Assembly: GCA_035236585.1 (NCBI GenBank)
Contig: CP141136.1
Coordinates: 30,588,949-30,652,948 of the forward strand
Direction of reading: 5' to 3'
DNA: 64,000 bases
Source of the DNA: Warburgia ugandensis
Lineage: Eukaryota > Streptophyta > Magnoliopsida > Canellales > Canellaceae
Under the pieces are notes generated by a model. It was not told where the DNA came from and did no database searches. It was given only the letters and a program-made list of their open reading frames with translations. The position numbers and the translations under genes are program-made. Positions 48,286-60,503 of the stretch are shown here, piece by piece (position 1 is the stretch's first letter; every line of letters begins with the position of its first letter).

Positions 48286-50990
48286 TAACCTTGTGGCGCC
48301 CAACCCATGATTTGAATAGTATGGATTTGACCACCAAAAATGATCAACCAACATTACACTAATCATAAAGTAACATCTTTGACTTTTAAATAGAAATTTA
48401 CATAAAATTTGAATTATGTAAAATTAGAGTGAAAACAGAATATTGAAATTTTCAATTTTTAGAGTTCTAGAAAGTAAATTTTTTATTGACATCAAATCAA
48501 GTGTGAAAACCTCAATATTGAGATTGTACTCAAACAAATGATTCTAATGACACTAAGTATACTGAAATCACAATTAAGATAAATAAGTTTTGACTTTTCT
48601 CAGAAAGGGCAATTTGGTAATTTCATTGAGTGGGCCCCATTTTCAAAAATTGGAGATTTGAATAGCATCATCTCTTTCTTACTATAGTTATGATGTATAT
48701 AAAATAGTAAAACACATTTTAATTGTAATTTTAAATTTTAATAAAAGAAACTATTAAATAACTAAAGGAAGTTCCATTTTGATAATGGCACACCCTCCCA
48801 CTTAAGTCAATCAAAGAACATACCTAGGTCTATTATCAAACCCAGCAGAAGAGAAAAAATGATGGTGCTAGAGAGAAGAAAGGAGAGAGAAGAAAAAGTG
48901 GAAGAAGAAGAAGAAGGGGGAGAAAGAGGGGAAGAGAGGAAGAGAAAGGAGGAGAAAGGGAGAGGAAGATTGGCCACCGGGGACCATTCACATTGAGGAA
49001 GCTCAAACTCGACAGTAGGAGAGAAAGCCCAATAGGAAGATAAGAAAGGAAAGAAGAAAAAGAGGATGAAGAATAAGGGGGAGAAGGAGAGGAAGAGAAA
49101 GGAGGAGAAAGAGGGGGAAAAACAGGCCGCCAGAGAGGACCTATTGCACAGAGGAAGGTGCTAGACTAGGGTTCAACTACAGAAGTGGTAGCTCGTCACC
49201 TCATCTCACTTAGTGCACAAGCATGAATCAAAATCCCAAGGTTTTGGGGCAATTCATGCCCTTCTTGACTATAAATAGAAGAGGAAATCAATGCACCACA
49301 AAAACTCAGAAGGTTTCACTGCAAATTAGGGTCAATCTAACTCATTCTAGAGAGGAAGAAGCATGAAAATACACCCTAGAAGTAAGATCTACAAAACCCT
49401 ATTCTTGATTTGAGAGTGTATGACTTTGTGAGATTTTTCCATCAATAGGTCATATTACTTGAGACATAAATGTAATTGTACTATTTAACTAATATTACAC
49501 ATGTTATCTATGCAAATCTAGTTTTTTATGAAAATATGTTAGAATGACCATGACTTTTATGTGCAATATATGATCAAGTAGCCATGATATTTGTTATTAA
49601 TCACCTACTATGTTGTTATGAATTTTGTTGAAAAATACTTATCATGATGGCTGTGATTTCATCATTATTATTGACGACATGTATGCTATTAAGTTATTTT
49701 TTTAGATTAATGGCTAATTCCATGTAAAATTAAATCCATTAGGTATGGATGATTATTTTTGTAATACACATCCCTATTATGTTAATTGTGATATGGATGT
49801 ATTCTAGTTTATCATTAGAAATCTCATTATTAATTTTATTTTGTGATGATGGGATTGAGTTACTGGTGAATGTGATTAATAGGACAAAGGCCTAATGAGA
49901 ACTAAAGAGGAACTAAAGGCCTAAATCATGTTAAATAGAGCAAAGAAGTGAAGAACTAACTAACAAGGAAACAACTAACTAAGAAAGAAACAACTAAGCT
50001 AGGCAACTAGAAAGTAAACCCTAAATTAGAAAGAAAATAAATTTAAGAAACTAAGAAAATATCTAAATAAGAAAGCTTGCTGAAAATATGTTAGAATGAT
50101 AATTATACTATTTAACTAATCTTACACATGTTATCTAAGCAAATTTAATTCTATTATGAGGAGACACACAATTATACAACTTGTAGGTATTTGTATCTCA
50201 TTAGATCCCTACATTTAACAGCCATCAAGTATAGTTTTCTGAGGTGAAATCCACCTTTAGCTATCACTCACAAGCGTATTATAAACTCTCAGGTACAAAG
50301 TCATTCTAATGAAATTTTAGATAATAATGGAAAGTTCTATAATTAAATGTAAGACTCATCTTTGTAACATACAAAGATTGTTACAGTTTAAAGAAAACAA
50401 TTAATCTTTGGAGTCCACTACAAATTAGAATATTCATATATAATTGAACCTTTAATCAACTAATAGATCATAACACCAAGTGATGACAAGAACTTGACAA
50501 CTGAGTAAGCTCAAATTGATCAATAATACTCTAAGAGTATTTGGTAGTTTAGCTCATAGTTATTTGAACATGAAAAATACCCTAGAAATTGTACATGAAA
50601 CAAAATTGTGAAACACATGCAAAAATTTTACATGACATGAGAAATCTGAAGACATTATAGAAAACATTTAGATAACTTAAAAAGGAAATATAATAAAAAT
50701 GTGTGTTTGAAGGAGAGAGGGAGAGAGAAGTCAGATTCCACCATTATGTACCCTAACCTTTATTAAGTAAAGATATAAAAAAAAAATTAATATCACGGCA
50801 TGAGAAAAATACATTGGTGACCATGACCTAGCTAACTAAGCAATAAAAATCCTATGGAAAAGTGACCTAAAGGAAACTTTATGAGAAGAACTAATAAATG
50901 GCTGTACATCCTTAGGCTAAAGGCATTACATGTCAAAAGAATGAGTGAAGCAATACTACACCTAAGGAAATATAAACCCAAATAGAAGGC
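48286..50990 (+). mobile_element. Possible LTR-element sequence within CACTA copy 2
   Basis: TGTGGCGCCCAACCC at 48286 looks like a gypsy-type LTR start. A purine-rich zone (48836-49125) holds two diverged ~160-bp repeats with AGGAAGAGAAAGGAGGAGAA, followed by a TATA box CTATAAATAGAAGAG (49261-49275). The other end was not found, and no primer-binding site or coding sequence was recognised. A fossil at most; boundaries are guesses. Confidence 0.35.
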
Positions 50991-51546
50991 ATGTTACACT
51001 TGGTTGACAGTAGACTAAAAACATCAACCAATCTACCTAAAACTCCCAAAACTAATCAATAGTTGATCCTAGTACATGCTTGATAATTGTGATAAGAATG
51101 ACTTATAACGCATTTCTAGAAATGGGCATGAACAAGATGTAACAAGACATACATGCAAGTTTACTAGTGAATGCTTTAAGATGTATCTCTTTATTGTCGA
51201 ATGCTAGTAGTTGCTTATATAAAGCTAAATTGTTTTAGTCATGTTTATATGAGTGCAAATGAATGTATATATACATGTGCTATGTGATGACTAGAATGGT
51301 ACAAGTTAACACACCTTAAAGTTATTACATCTTTAAAATAGTTTACTTAGTTTCTGGATTTAGTTTTAGGAAAGTTTAATTTTAGAAATATCTATACTTG
51401 GAAAGTTTTATTTTAATGTATGTTTTATCTGATTTGCTTCTAGTTTGTTTACCACCTATGTCATGTTAGTTTATTTTCTTTAAATGGATTACACTGCCTT
51501 TTCTTTATCTCATTGTTCTAATATCATTGTGTTTTTGTTTGTAATA

Positions 51547-52640
51547 ATGATGGAACAAGAACAATATCAAAATGAAGGGTTGGGAAAAAATGAACAGCAC
51601 AAACAATAGGCCAACATGAATACTACTCAAGAGAGAAAGGGCAGATGGCGAACAACAATGGAAAATGTTATCAAAATAAAGTCAAAGGGAATTAAAGAAA
51701 CTATATAATACAATAGTAGGGAGCAAAAGATAGGTGAGAATGCAACTTCTTATAGTAGTTTTCTCTGCTCCACAGTAAGAAGCATGGTCCCTATCACAAT
51801 TGATGATTGGTGACTTGTGCCATCGACAAAAGATTCAATATGGGAAATGGTGAAGGTAGGTAAACATTAATAACATGCATTATATAATTTATAACGTACC
51901 TTATTTTCAGATATAGTAATTTACTATCCATGTTGTAGACTACCTTTGACGTGCCTGAATAGAAGAAGATGCGTGCTTTACAAGAAGCTAGTGAGTACTG
52001 GAGAAAATGGAAGAACACCTTGTTCACAATCACATAGCTCCATATGTTAACAATCTGTAGAGGTTATATATAGGGCCTGTCATTTATTTTGACATCATTG
52101 ACGAGGACGTGTGGAATGAATTTGCACAAAATTGCACATCCGTTGAATTTAAGGTATGTGTGGAAATGATATTTTATTTAATTAATTACATGTAACATTC
52201 GATTATTGCCCTTGATTATATATGTACAAATGTGTAGGCAAAGCGTGCAAGAAGAAGAAAGGTGCATGAGACTAATATATAGTATCATCTGTTCGGGTTG
52301 GGCTACACTCCTTTAGAAGAGTGCAAAATAAGCACATGTGACAATTTAGTCCTTTCAAATTAATGGTACTATAGTTATATACATTTTTTTCTCTGACTAT
52401 TGTGTCTTGCTTGACAATAAAAGAAAGTTGGGACTATGGAACCTATTGATCGCTCTATCCTCTAGAAGATGGCACACACAGTGGGCCATACTGGCCAAAC
52501 ATTCTCAGATAAAACCATTGAACAAATTGCTTCTTACATTGTAAGTGGTTCCACCTGTCTATCAATTTTATGCAATTAATTGGATGAAATGCTCATGTCT
52601 TTCTAATTAAACTTTGTAGAACATTCTTATTCAAGAAAGC
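51547..52640 (+). pseudogene. CACTA copy 2 TNP1/En-Spm-like gene
   Basis: Homologous to 26308-27330. The start here reads MMEQEQYQNEGLGKNEQHKQ. Later come TTQERKGRWRTTMENVIK, then KDSMWEMVK ending at a GT donor (51857), an exon from about 51940 with TTFDVPE (one frame change), a KWKNTLFTI-like region, an exon near 52237 with AKRARRRKVHET, and KMAHTVGHTG near 52469. In copy 1 the WK motif is broken by a stop; here that Trp is present but other stops occur. The two copies have decayed separately. Confidence 0.7.
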
Positions 52641-52979
52641 ACTAGTACATGAATTCTAAGTAGCACTATTGCCAAAGATGACATCCTGTATCGACATAAT
52701 CATTTCCATAGAGTCCACTATATGTATCTTATCATACTACATTTCTCATTAATAATTTTTAGCTACAAACCATAATTTAATTGTTTATTAACTTTATATC
52801 ATTAATCAGCAATAACATGCACCATTGAGGTAGCCCACCATTGCACCATCACCTATTATCGTACCAATGGAATATGTACTTGTATATATGTTTATTTTTT
52901 CATCATAAATTAGGTCTTCTCCATTGATTATTGTTATTTAGCTAAAAAAATTTTATATCTTTTACAACATCCATCTAAG

Positions 52980-53960
52980 AATCATGTGGATAATCTAAGG
53001 TATCATCAACGAAGATAGGGCAAGCAACCTCATAAGAATCAAGGAGGGAGTGCTTGCTGAGGATGTTAAAGTGCTACTTAGGGCAAAGGACCTATTAAGA
53101 GTTTGCTTATGGGATCAAATTGAGCACCCTCATATTGTCTCCTACATGGAGTATATGCACATATTTGGTTATAAAATATTTGATATTACATGTTATATTT
53201 TCATGGCAATGGTAATAATTATTTCTTTTATTCACCCGCTTTAATGATGCAACTAGGCTTTTGAGGGTGAGGGAGCACTACCAATTTCTTGACTGTAACA
53301 TCATTTGTTGAGTGGCAGAGCAATGGCCCATAAAGAGGCTTGTTCATGATATTTTACTAGCCTTCTTCTGGTGCTCTAAGGGATAGTGCTTAGTGATTCC
53401 CTATAATAACAGATGAGTTTTAATTTTCTTGTTTACTTGCCAACTTATTCTATACTTAGGGATTGTAAACTTTAGTTACAATTCATATGACTGTCTGTAT
53501 AGGGCGCATTGAATGATGCTTGTTTTGGATGTATATGGTGGGCATGCTTTCTTTTTTTATTTTTGTGGATCGCACATCCAGCCTACTCTCATAGAAATTA
53601 TAAATAAGTAAGCATTTATTCTTTTCATGTATTATGTGCAAATAAATAATTTGTTATGCATCTCTAATGCATTTGAAATTTAAATTTGTAGTGTATGGTT
53701 CGAATGGGCTAGTTGACCAAGACTGTACAACTACTGAAACTAACTAAGAAGAGTGTCAAGGTATAGAAAAAAGTTAATTACTCTATTCTACGACTAATTA
53801 AACTTATAATATTACAAATTATTTTTATGTATTCTTTTTGTTGTCCTTATTGCAAAGTGCCCTAACAGCAATCTGATTGGGAGTGTGGGTACTATGTGCT
53901 CAGATACATGAGAACCCTATTATTCAATGGTTTTGGTGTCTCCCAATTAGGAAAGGTAAG
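52980..53960 (+). pseudogene. CACTA copy 2 Ulp1-like cysteine protease domain
   Basis: Homologous to 28400-29254. The open frame at 53050-53244 gives VKVLLRAKDLLRVCLWDQIE and HPHIVSYMEYMHIFGYK. The His block (near 53505) reads AH, a stop (TGA for Trp), MMLVLDVYGG. The Cys block (53867-53930) reads QQSDWECGYYVLRYMRTLLF with the catalytic Cys (TGT at 53884) intact. So this copy keeps the nucleophile lost in copy 1 but is stopped at the His block. The usual Asp is not visible in either copy. Confidence 0.75.
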
Positions 53961-54577
53961 ATATTTTTTACTTTTCATAATCTTATATTTTTCCATAGTT
54001 TTTTATGGAACCAACTAAAAGAATGTGACCTAAATTAAATATGTTGTATTACAGGCTGCTAATCTTTCTGAGTAGACAAACAAGAAGAGTTACTCCAAAG
54101 TAAACCTTAATGAAATACAAAGTAAATTAGCAGAATATGTACTGAATTTCAATTAGAACACTTAGAGTAACTATATGTGTAAAATATATAATAAAGTATT
54201 TTTTCATTCACTTATATATGTTCTTTTAGTTTTCATTATTTTTTGGGACTATATATATATATTTAAGGGATGAATGAGTGGAGAGTGTGGGTGTAAATGA
54301 GAATGGATCAAGTGAATTTGGAGCTTGTAAATGAAGTGAATATGGAAGTTGGTTTTCAATATATTCATTGAATTAAATAAATTTTATGGGATGATGAATG
54401 AGGGTAACTTAGAGTGTGAAAGTAAATGCGAATGTGTATAGATTTATAAATGAAATGAATGTACATGTTGTAGTGAATGCATGTGTTTTGGTTTCTTTTA
54501 AAAGTATTTTCAAGGTAGATGTGGATGGATAATTATGAATTTGGATGTATTATACCCAATATGAAAGTGAATGTATG

Positions 54578-56049
54578 TTTGTCAAGTTCCCATAAGCCAA
54601 GGGGATTACACCAAGAAGGTAGTGACTGTATCGTCATTTACCACTTTTGAGCCAGGCTCAAGTATTGTTTTATGTGGGACATCAAAGAATAAACTCAAGT
54701 ATCGGGTGAAGGCAATGTCACCACTTACGAGTATATCAACTGTACTTTGGCTATATTCATCTTTGCACCCTTAAGGATTTGGAGGTTCATTATCTCTCTC
54801 TTTTATTTTTTCTCTTTAAAATATGGGTACTGTTGAATTGATTGAATAACAAACTACCAAAAAATGCACTTCTCTTTATATATAAGAAAGAAAACTCCCT
54901 TTTATTGAAGAGGACGTGCTAATATTGTACACCATTTCATTTCTCTAACTTTAAATATATGTATATATATATATATATATCTTGTATGCTAAGCAGTGCT
55001 TTCCATTTGTTGATTGTGGAGTGTTCTATGAATATCATTGTCTTGTTTTTGCGTCCCATTGCATGTTGATAACATCTTTGGATGCTGGAAGTTGAGCATG
55101 ACAAATATTCCATCTGCACGGATTTCTCAGAGTCACTGCCTAGGATACTTAGTGCTATAGGTACCTAAGATGAGCTTCCTTATAAACCAATATGGAGATG
55201 AATGATCTTGAAAGAGACGAGAGTTGGGACTAGGTTACGGAATGGGGAGGTAGTAGGCACTGATTCTGCCAATCCAAAGATTGGTCTCTACCAATGATGT
55301 ATGACATAAAATTAGAATGAAATGATGGGTTCGTAGGACCTTATGTCAAACAATGAAGATGACATGTTCTACTTTCACGCCTACATGGTGGAACATCTTT
55401 CTTGATTTATTCTTGTCATTTTTTGCTATGAGTTCTTTCGATATTTTTTGTACAACCTATTAAAATTTTGAACTTGAAACTATTCCAAAGAATGTGGAAT
55501 CGAAGGAATTGATTCTGGATTTTAAGGAATTGTCAAGCATAAAATGTCTCGTGAAACCTTATTAGTAATGATGTTACCACAACAATAAAGGTAGATGATT
55601 TTTATGTGTACAACATGACACCCACTTACTATTACAAGGTCAAGATTGGAGGCACCATCCGCCAATCACCTCCTAAAGTTGGGCCAAATGTCCCCGGAAT
55701 ATTGGGTGTCATTGTTGTGTATTATACAACTAAGCTTGCTATTTTCACATATTATAATAGTGATTTATTAGGAATTCAGAATGAATCCACCTACCAACTT
55801 TTTTTCTTTTGACTATTCAATTTCTTTCTAGTTGATACATACATACATACATAGACATTATAAAAGAATCAGTATTTGATCTTTATAGTTTAAGTCTCAT
55901 GATTCATGCCAAAATTTACTCATATCAATGTGAACTTGGATATCCTCCCTAGTGCAACTCTTCACAGGGGCTCACCATACCCCATCGATCCTTCCATGTA
56001 TAGTTTTTTCTTATATCAACTCCTATCTACCAATTGAACTTTAAGTGAA
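54578..56049. other. No gene recognised; two weak open frames
   Basis: Sequence from the broken CACTA end to the tandem duplication. Two frames look less random than the surroundings: 54571-54774 (with VVTVSSFTTFEPGSSIVLCG, then TSKNKLKYRVKAMSPLTS) and 55591-55812 (with VDDFYVYNMTPTYYYKVKIG, then GTIRQSPPKVGPNVPGILGV). I do not recognise either family, and no splice pattern joining them is convincing. They may be relics of a captured or decayed gene. Confidence 0.35.
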
Positions 56050-56718
56050 GTAATTAATGCCAAGGAGATTGTCAAAGGATAAGGAAGATATTTCTTTATG
56101 GAATGCATTCTTATTTGCATTCTTCATGAGATGCTATTGCACTTAAGAACTTTTTTGTTTTTGTTTTGATAATTCAGAAATTTTATGCATGTATTAGCTA
56201 ATATTAACCATCCATTAACCACCGAACTCATACACTACTTTTCTCCTAAAATTACTTCCTTACTTAAGGTAAGTCCAAGAAAGAAAAAGGCGCGGATAAG
56301 AGAAAAATATAGTTAGGAAGGCAAGGTCTTTCAAACCTCCAAAAGAATAAAAAAGAAAAGAGAGTGACTAAGTGAAAAAATATACCCTGAGAGGCAGAAG
56401 GACAAAGTATTTTAAAAAGCACCAAAAAGAAGAGTACATAATAGGAATTCTTCACAATCATGAAGGAAAAGGAGAAAGGGCTGCATAAGAGAAAAATGTA
56501 GTGGGAGATATCAAGATGTAAATATTAAATTCTTTAAGAATATGGTAATTAATGTCAAAGAGATTCTCAAAGGATAAGGGAGCTATTTATTTCTTCATGC
56601 GATGGATTCTTATTTGTATTCTTCATGAGCTGCTATTGCACTCAAGAATTGATTTTTTTTTATCATCATCATCAAGACCTTATCCCAATTAGGGGTCGGT
56701 CACATGAATCTTATTCCT

Positions 56719-59691
56719 CTATTCCACTCTATTAAGTACTACGGCTTCATTTAGTCCCAAAGTTTTTAAATCTTTCTTCACCACTTCTATCCACGTTCTT
56801 TTGGGCCTTCCCCTTACCCTTTTAGAACCTTCTACTTGTATTACCTCACTTCTTCTAACCGATGCCGTTGTTGGTCTCCTTTGAACATGTCCAAACCATC
56901 TAAGTCTAATCTCCCTCATCTTATTACCTATTGGTGCAACCCATAAATTTTCTCTAATATTTTCATTTCTATTTCTATCCTTTCTTGTCTTACCACTCAT
57001 GTATCTCAACATCCTCATTTCTATGATACTAATCCTATGAGCATGATGTTCCTTAACTGCCCAACACTCTGATTCATAGAGCATGGCTGGCCTTATGGCC
57101 ATCCTATAGAATTTTCCTTTTAGTTTGAGAGGCACCTGCCAAACACACAAAACTCCAGATGCACATCTCCATTTGTTCCAACCCACTTGGATTCTCTGGG
57201 TAACCTCCCTCTCAATCTCTCCACTCTCATGAATCATTGATCCTAAGTATTGAAAGTTTTACAAGGACTTATTGCTTATCAATCTTGACTAGTGTTACAC
57301 ACTTACTCCTCTCCTTGCTAAAATTGCATTCCATATATTTTGTCTTAGTATAGCTAATTTTAAATCCTTTAGATTCTAATGCTTCTCTCCATAACTCTAA
57401 CTTTATATTTACAGCCTCCCTTATCTCATCAAGTAAGCGTATATCATCTACAAATAGCATGCACCAGGGAATCTCCTCATGCAGATGTTTTGTTAACTCA
57501 TCCATAGTTAATGTGAAAAGGTATGGGCTCCATGCCGATCCTTGGTGCAATCCTACAGTGACAGGAAAATTACCAGTCTCGCCACTAGTGGCCTTAACAT
57601 TTGTTACCGTTCCCTCATACATATCTTTAATTATGTCTATATACCCCTGTGAAACCCCTTTATCGCCCAACACCCTCCATATTAACTCTTTAAGGACTCT
57701 ATCATAAGCTTTCTCTTAATCGATAAAGACCATGTGGAGGTCTTTCTTCCTCTTCCTATATTTTTCTACTAATTGTCTTAGTAAGAAAATAGCTTCCATG
57801 GTAGACCTCCTAGGCATGAAACTAAACTGATTCTCTGATACATTTGTTTCATGTCATAACCTCTTCTCAATCACTCTTTCAAAAGGTTTCACAATGTGGT
57901 TCATAAGTTTGATCCCTCGATAATTAGTGCAACTCTGTATGTCTCTTTTATTCTTATAAATTGGTACAATAGAGCTTTTTCTCCACTCATCAAGTCTTTT
58001 CTTTGATTTTATAATCTTGTTAAACAACCTGGTCAACCAAACTACCCCAATATCTCCCATATGCTTTGCAAGCCTCTATTAGTATACCATTGGGCCCCAT
58101 GGTCTTTCCTGATTTCATCTTTTTCAAGGCCTCTTTCACTTCAAGTATTCTAATCCTACGTTCATATCTATAATATCCAATGTTATTTAGATTTATAGTA
58201 TTTTCAATCCCTATAAACTCAAAGCCATTGCCATTTAAGAATTTTTGAAAGTATGTTTCCTACCTTTGTTTGATCTCATCATCTTTGACTAATACCCTTT
58301 GATCATTGCTTCTAATGTACCTAACAAGATCTAAGTACTTACCCTTTTGTTCTCTTACTTTTGCAAGTTTAAACACATCTTTCTCACCTTCTCTTGTTCT
58401 TAGTCTATTATAGAGCTCATCATATGTTTAAGCTTAGCCTCACATACTATTCTCTTAGCAACCTTTTTAACATTCTTATATTGTTCATAGTTTTCATTAT
58501 TTCTAGTCTTCTGTCATGCTTTAAAACATATCCGTTTTTCTTTAACAACTTTTTGCACTGTTTCACTCCACCATCATGTTTCCTTTACTAATTGCCTTTT
58601 ACCTTTGGATACTTATAAGACATCTTTTGCCACTTTCTTAATGGACTCAGTAATATTAATCCACATGGTATTTACTTCTGTTTCACAGTTCAAATTTCCT
58701 TCTACCATCAACTTTTTTGTGAATGAGGTTATTTTCTCTCCTTTTAAGTTCCACCACTTAATTTTTGGATACCTATTAAGTTCATTTCCTTTCTTCCATC
58801 TTTTGATATGGATATCCATAACCATTAACCTATTAGGTTAATGCTTAAACTCTCACCGAGCATCACCTTACAATCCTTACACATAGATCGTTCATTATTC
58901 CTTAGTAGAAAAAAGTCTATTTGGGTTTTATGAAACTAACTTTTAAAGGTTATTGAGTGTTCTCCCTTTTCTTAAAGAGTGCATTTGCAATGGCCAGGTT
59001 ATATGATAAAGAAAAATTGAGGATATTCTCCACCATCTCATTTTGTTCACCTATACCATACCCTCCATGTATTCTATCATATCCTTTTCTTTTTCTACAT
59101 GACCATTTAAGTCTACTCTTATAAATATTCCCTCAGTATTAGGAATTTCTTGCATGACTCCCTCCATATCTTCCCAAAACTATCTCTTGATTATGTCTTG
59201 TAACCCTACTTGTGGTGTGTATGCACTTATAACATTTATAATCTACTCTCCTAGAACAAGTTTTATTATTATAATTCTATCACTGATTCTTTTAACATCC
59301 ACAACTTTATCCTTCAATTCCTTATCTACTATTATTCCTACACCATTTCTTCTATTATCCTTTCCTACATACCATAATTTATACCCATCTATTTCTCTAG
59401 CTTTAGCCCCTTTCCACTTGGTTTCTTGGATACAAGCTATGTTGACTCTCCTACGTTTTATTGCGTCTACTAACTCCAAACTCTTACCTGTCAATGTCCT
59501 ATATTCCATGTGGCGATGCGAATCTTATGCTCTAAAGATATCCTATTTACTATCACCTTCCTCGACCTCCATCGCATGAACCCATGTCCACTTTTCACTG
59601 CACCTGGGTTCTGATGTAGCGCGTCACTTCCAAGGGGATGCTCTACCAGCCCTTGCCCATTTTTCACTAAACTCAAGATCCGATGCATCAC
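56719..59691 (-). pseudogene. LINE copy D endonuclease/RT remnants
   Basis: Blocks in order on the minus strand: 59691-59491 (two 23-aa repeats, KNGQGLVEHPLGSDALHQNP, then IATWNIG); 59509-59243 (endonuclease: ACIQETKWKGAKAREIDGYK); 58825-58613; 58060-57854 (GDIGVVWLTRLFNKIIKSKK with IVPIYKNKRDIQSCTNYRGI); 57673-57269, a 134-aa frame with LHQGSAWSPYLFTLTMDELT and the catalytic box as MLFVDD; and 57237-56719 (MLRYMSGKTRKDRNRNENIR, LRWFGHVQRRP, RGRPKRTWIEVV). The active-site box reads FVDD, as in copy C, whereas copy A has FADD. Several frameshifts; a dead copy. Confidence 0.88.
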
Positions 59692-59767
59692 ATTACTTAT
59701 GGGGAATGCCCTAGCTTGAGGGAATGTTAGTTTTTAATTAATGTCATGTTAGGGTTGCCATAGTTTT

Positions 59768-60030
59768 AAGAAGCTGAAGATGATTTTCATTTCTTCCTTA
59801 CAAACTAATATACAAAAGCATATTCATTTGCAAGCAGAAAAGAAATAACAAAATCATCTTCAGCTTCACCCTTGCTAGCTAGCTCCTAACGCAAGGGTTG
59901 CCATATTTTAAGAAGCTGGAAATGATTTTCATTTCTTCCTCACAAACTAATATACAAATGTATATTCATTTATAAGAAATAAATAACAAAATCATCTTCA
60001 AATTCTCCCTTGCCAGCTGGCACCTGACAT
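59768..60030 (-). repeat. LINE copy D 5'-UTR tandem units
   Basis: Two units starting AAGAAGCTG at 59768 and 59910 (period 142 bp). In the first, AAGCTGAAGATGATTTT (59771-59787) and its perfect inverted copy AAAATCATCTTCAGCTT (59850-59866) lie 62 bp apart. Same arrangement as copy A. Confidence 0.88.
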
Positions 60031-60429
60031 CTTCAATAGATTTTTTTGATAATTCAGAAAATTTATGCAAGTATTAACTAATATTACTCATGCTCTATTT
60101 TTCTCCTAAAATTCCTTCCTTAAGTTAATTCCAAGAAATAAATATGGGTGGGTAAGAGAAAAATATAGTTAGGAAGGCAAGGTCTTTCAAACCACCAAAA
60201 GAAAAACAAAAAAAGAAAAGGGAGTGAGTGAGTAAGCAAAAATATATATTCTAGTAGGCAGAAGGCAAAGTCTTTTAAAAAACACCAAAAAGAAGAGTAA
60301 ATAGTTGGGTTTTTTCACAAGCACAAAGGAAAAGGAGAAAGGACTATGTAAGAGAAAAATATAGAGGGAGATATCAAGGTGTTTTAAAAAGAAATAGAAA
60401 AAGATGTAAATATTAATGCTTTGAGAATA

Positions 60430-60503
60430 TGGTTCCAGTGGGGCTCGAACCCTCAACCTTCGGCTCATAAGACCAACGCTCTAACCAACTGAGCTATGGG
60501 ACT
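60430..60503 (-). tRNA. tRNA-Ile(UAU)-like gene, possibly a pseudogene
   Basis: On the minus strand: A box TAGCTCAGTTGG, B box GGTTCGAGCCC, D stem GCTC/GAGC, anticodon stem TTGGT/GCCGA, seven-base loop CTTATGA (anticodon TAT) and discriminator A. The acceptor stem pairs AGTCCCA with TGGAACC, giving mismatches at 1:72 and 4:69. The T stem GAGGG/CCCAC has one mismatch. Position 37 is G where tRNA-Ile normally has A. The nearest T4 run downstream (terminator) lies about 35 nt past the end. These faults suggest a decaying copy. The anticodon call rests on the loop reading CTTATGA. Confidence 0.75.

Larger units (their letters stand above)
56662..60038 (-). mobile_element. RTE-clade LINE, copy D (near full length)
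   Basis: Minus strand, with a short (ATC)n tail at 56662 and two 5'-UTR units up to about 60030. The opening bases of copy A (TGCCGGTCCC...) are missing, so a few dozen bp are lost at the 5' end. It is inserted in unit 2 of the tandem duplication at a T-run; GATTTTTTT is present on both sides (56651-56659, 60039-60047) and may be the target-site duplication. Unit 1 of the duplication shows the uninterrupted site. Confidence 0.92.
56050..60432. repeat. ~495-bp tandem duplication, second unit split by a LINE
   Basis: Unit 1 is 56050-56544. Unit 2 is 56545-56660 plus 60039-60432, with LINE copy D between. Both begin GTAATTAATGYCAAGGAGAT-like and contain TTTTGATAATTCAGAAA, TATAGTTAGGAAGGCAAGGT, AAAAAGAAGAGTA, AAGGAAAAGGAGAAAGG and GAGATATCAAG. 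Unit 2 ends at GAATATGG, where the tRNA-like gene begins. Confidence 0.88.

Noticed and set aside
55950-55965. CCTAGTG at 55954 as the right terminus of CACTA copy 2
   Set aside because: Subterminal repeats are absent before it, and the inward sequence does not match either CACTA end well enough.
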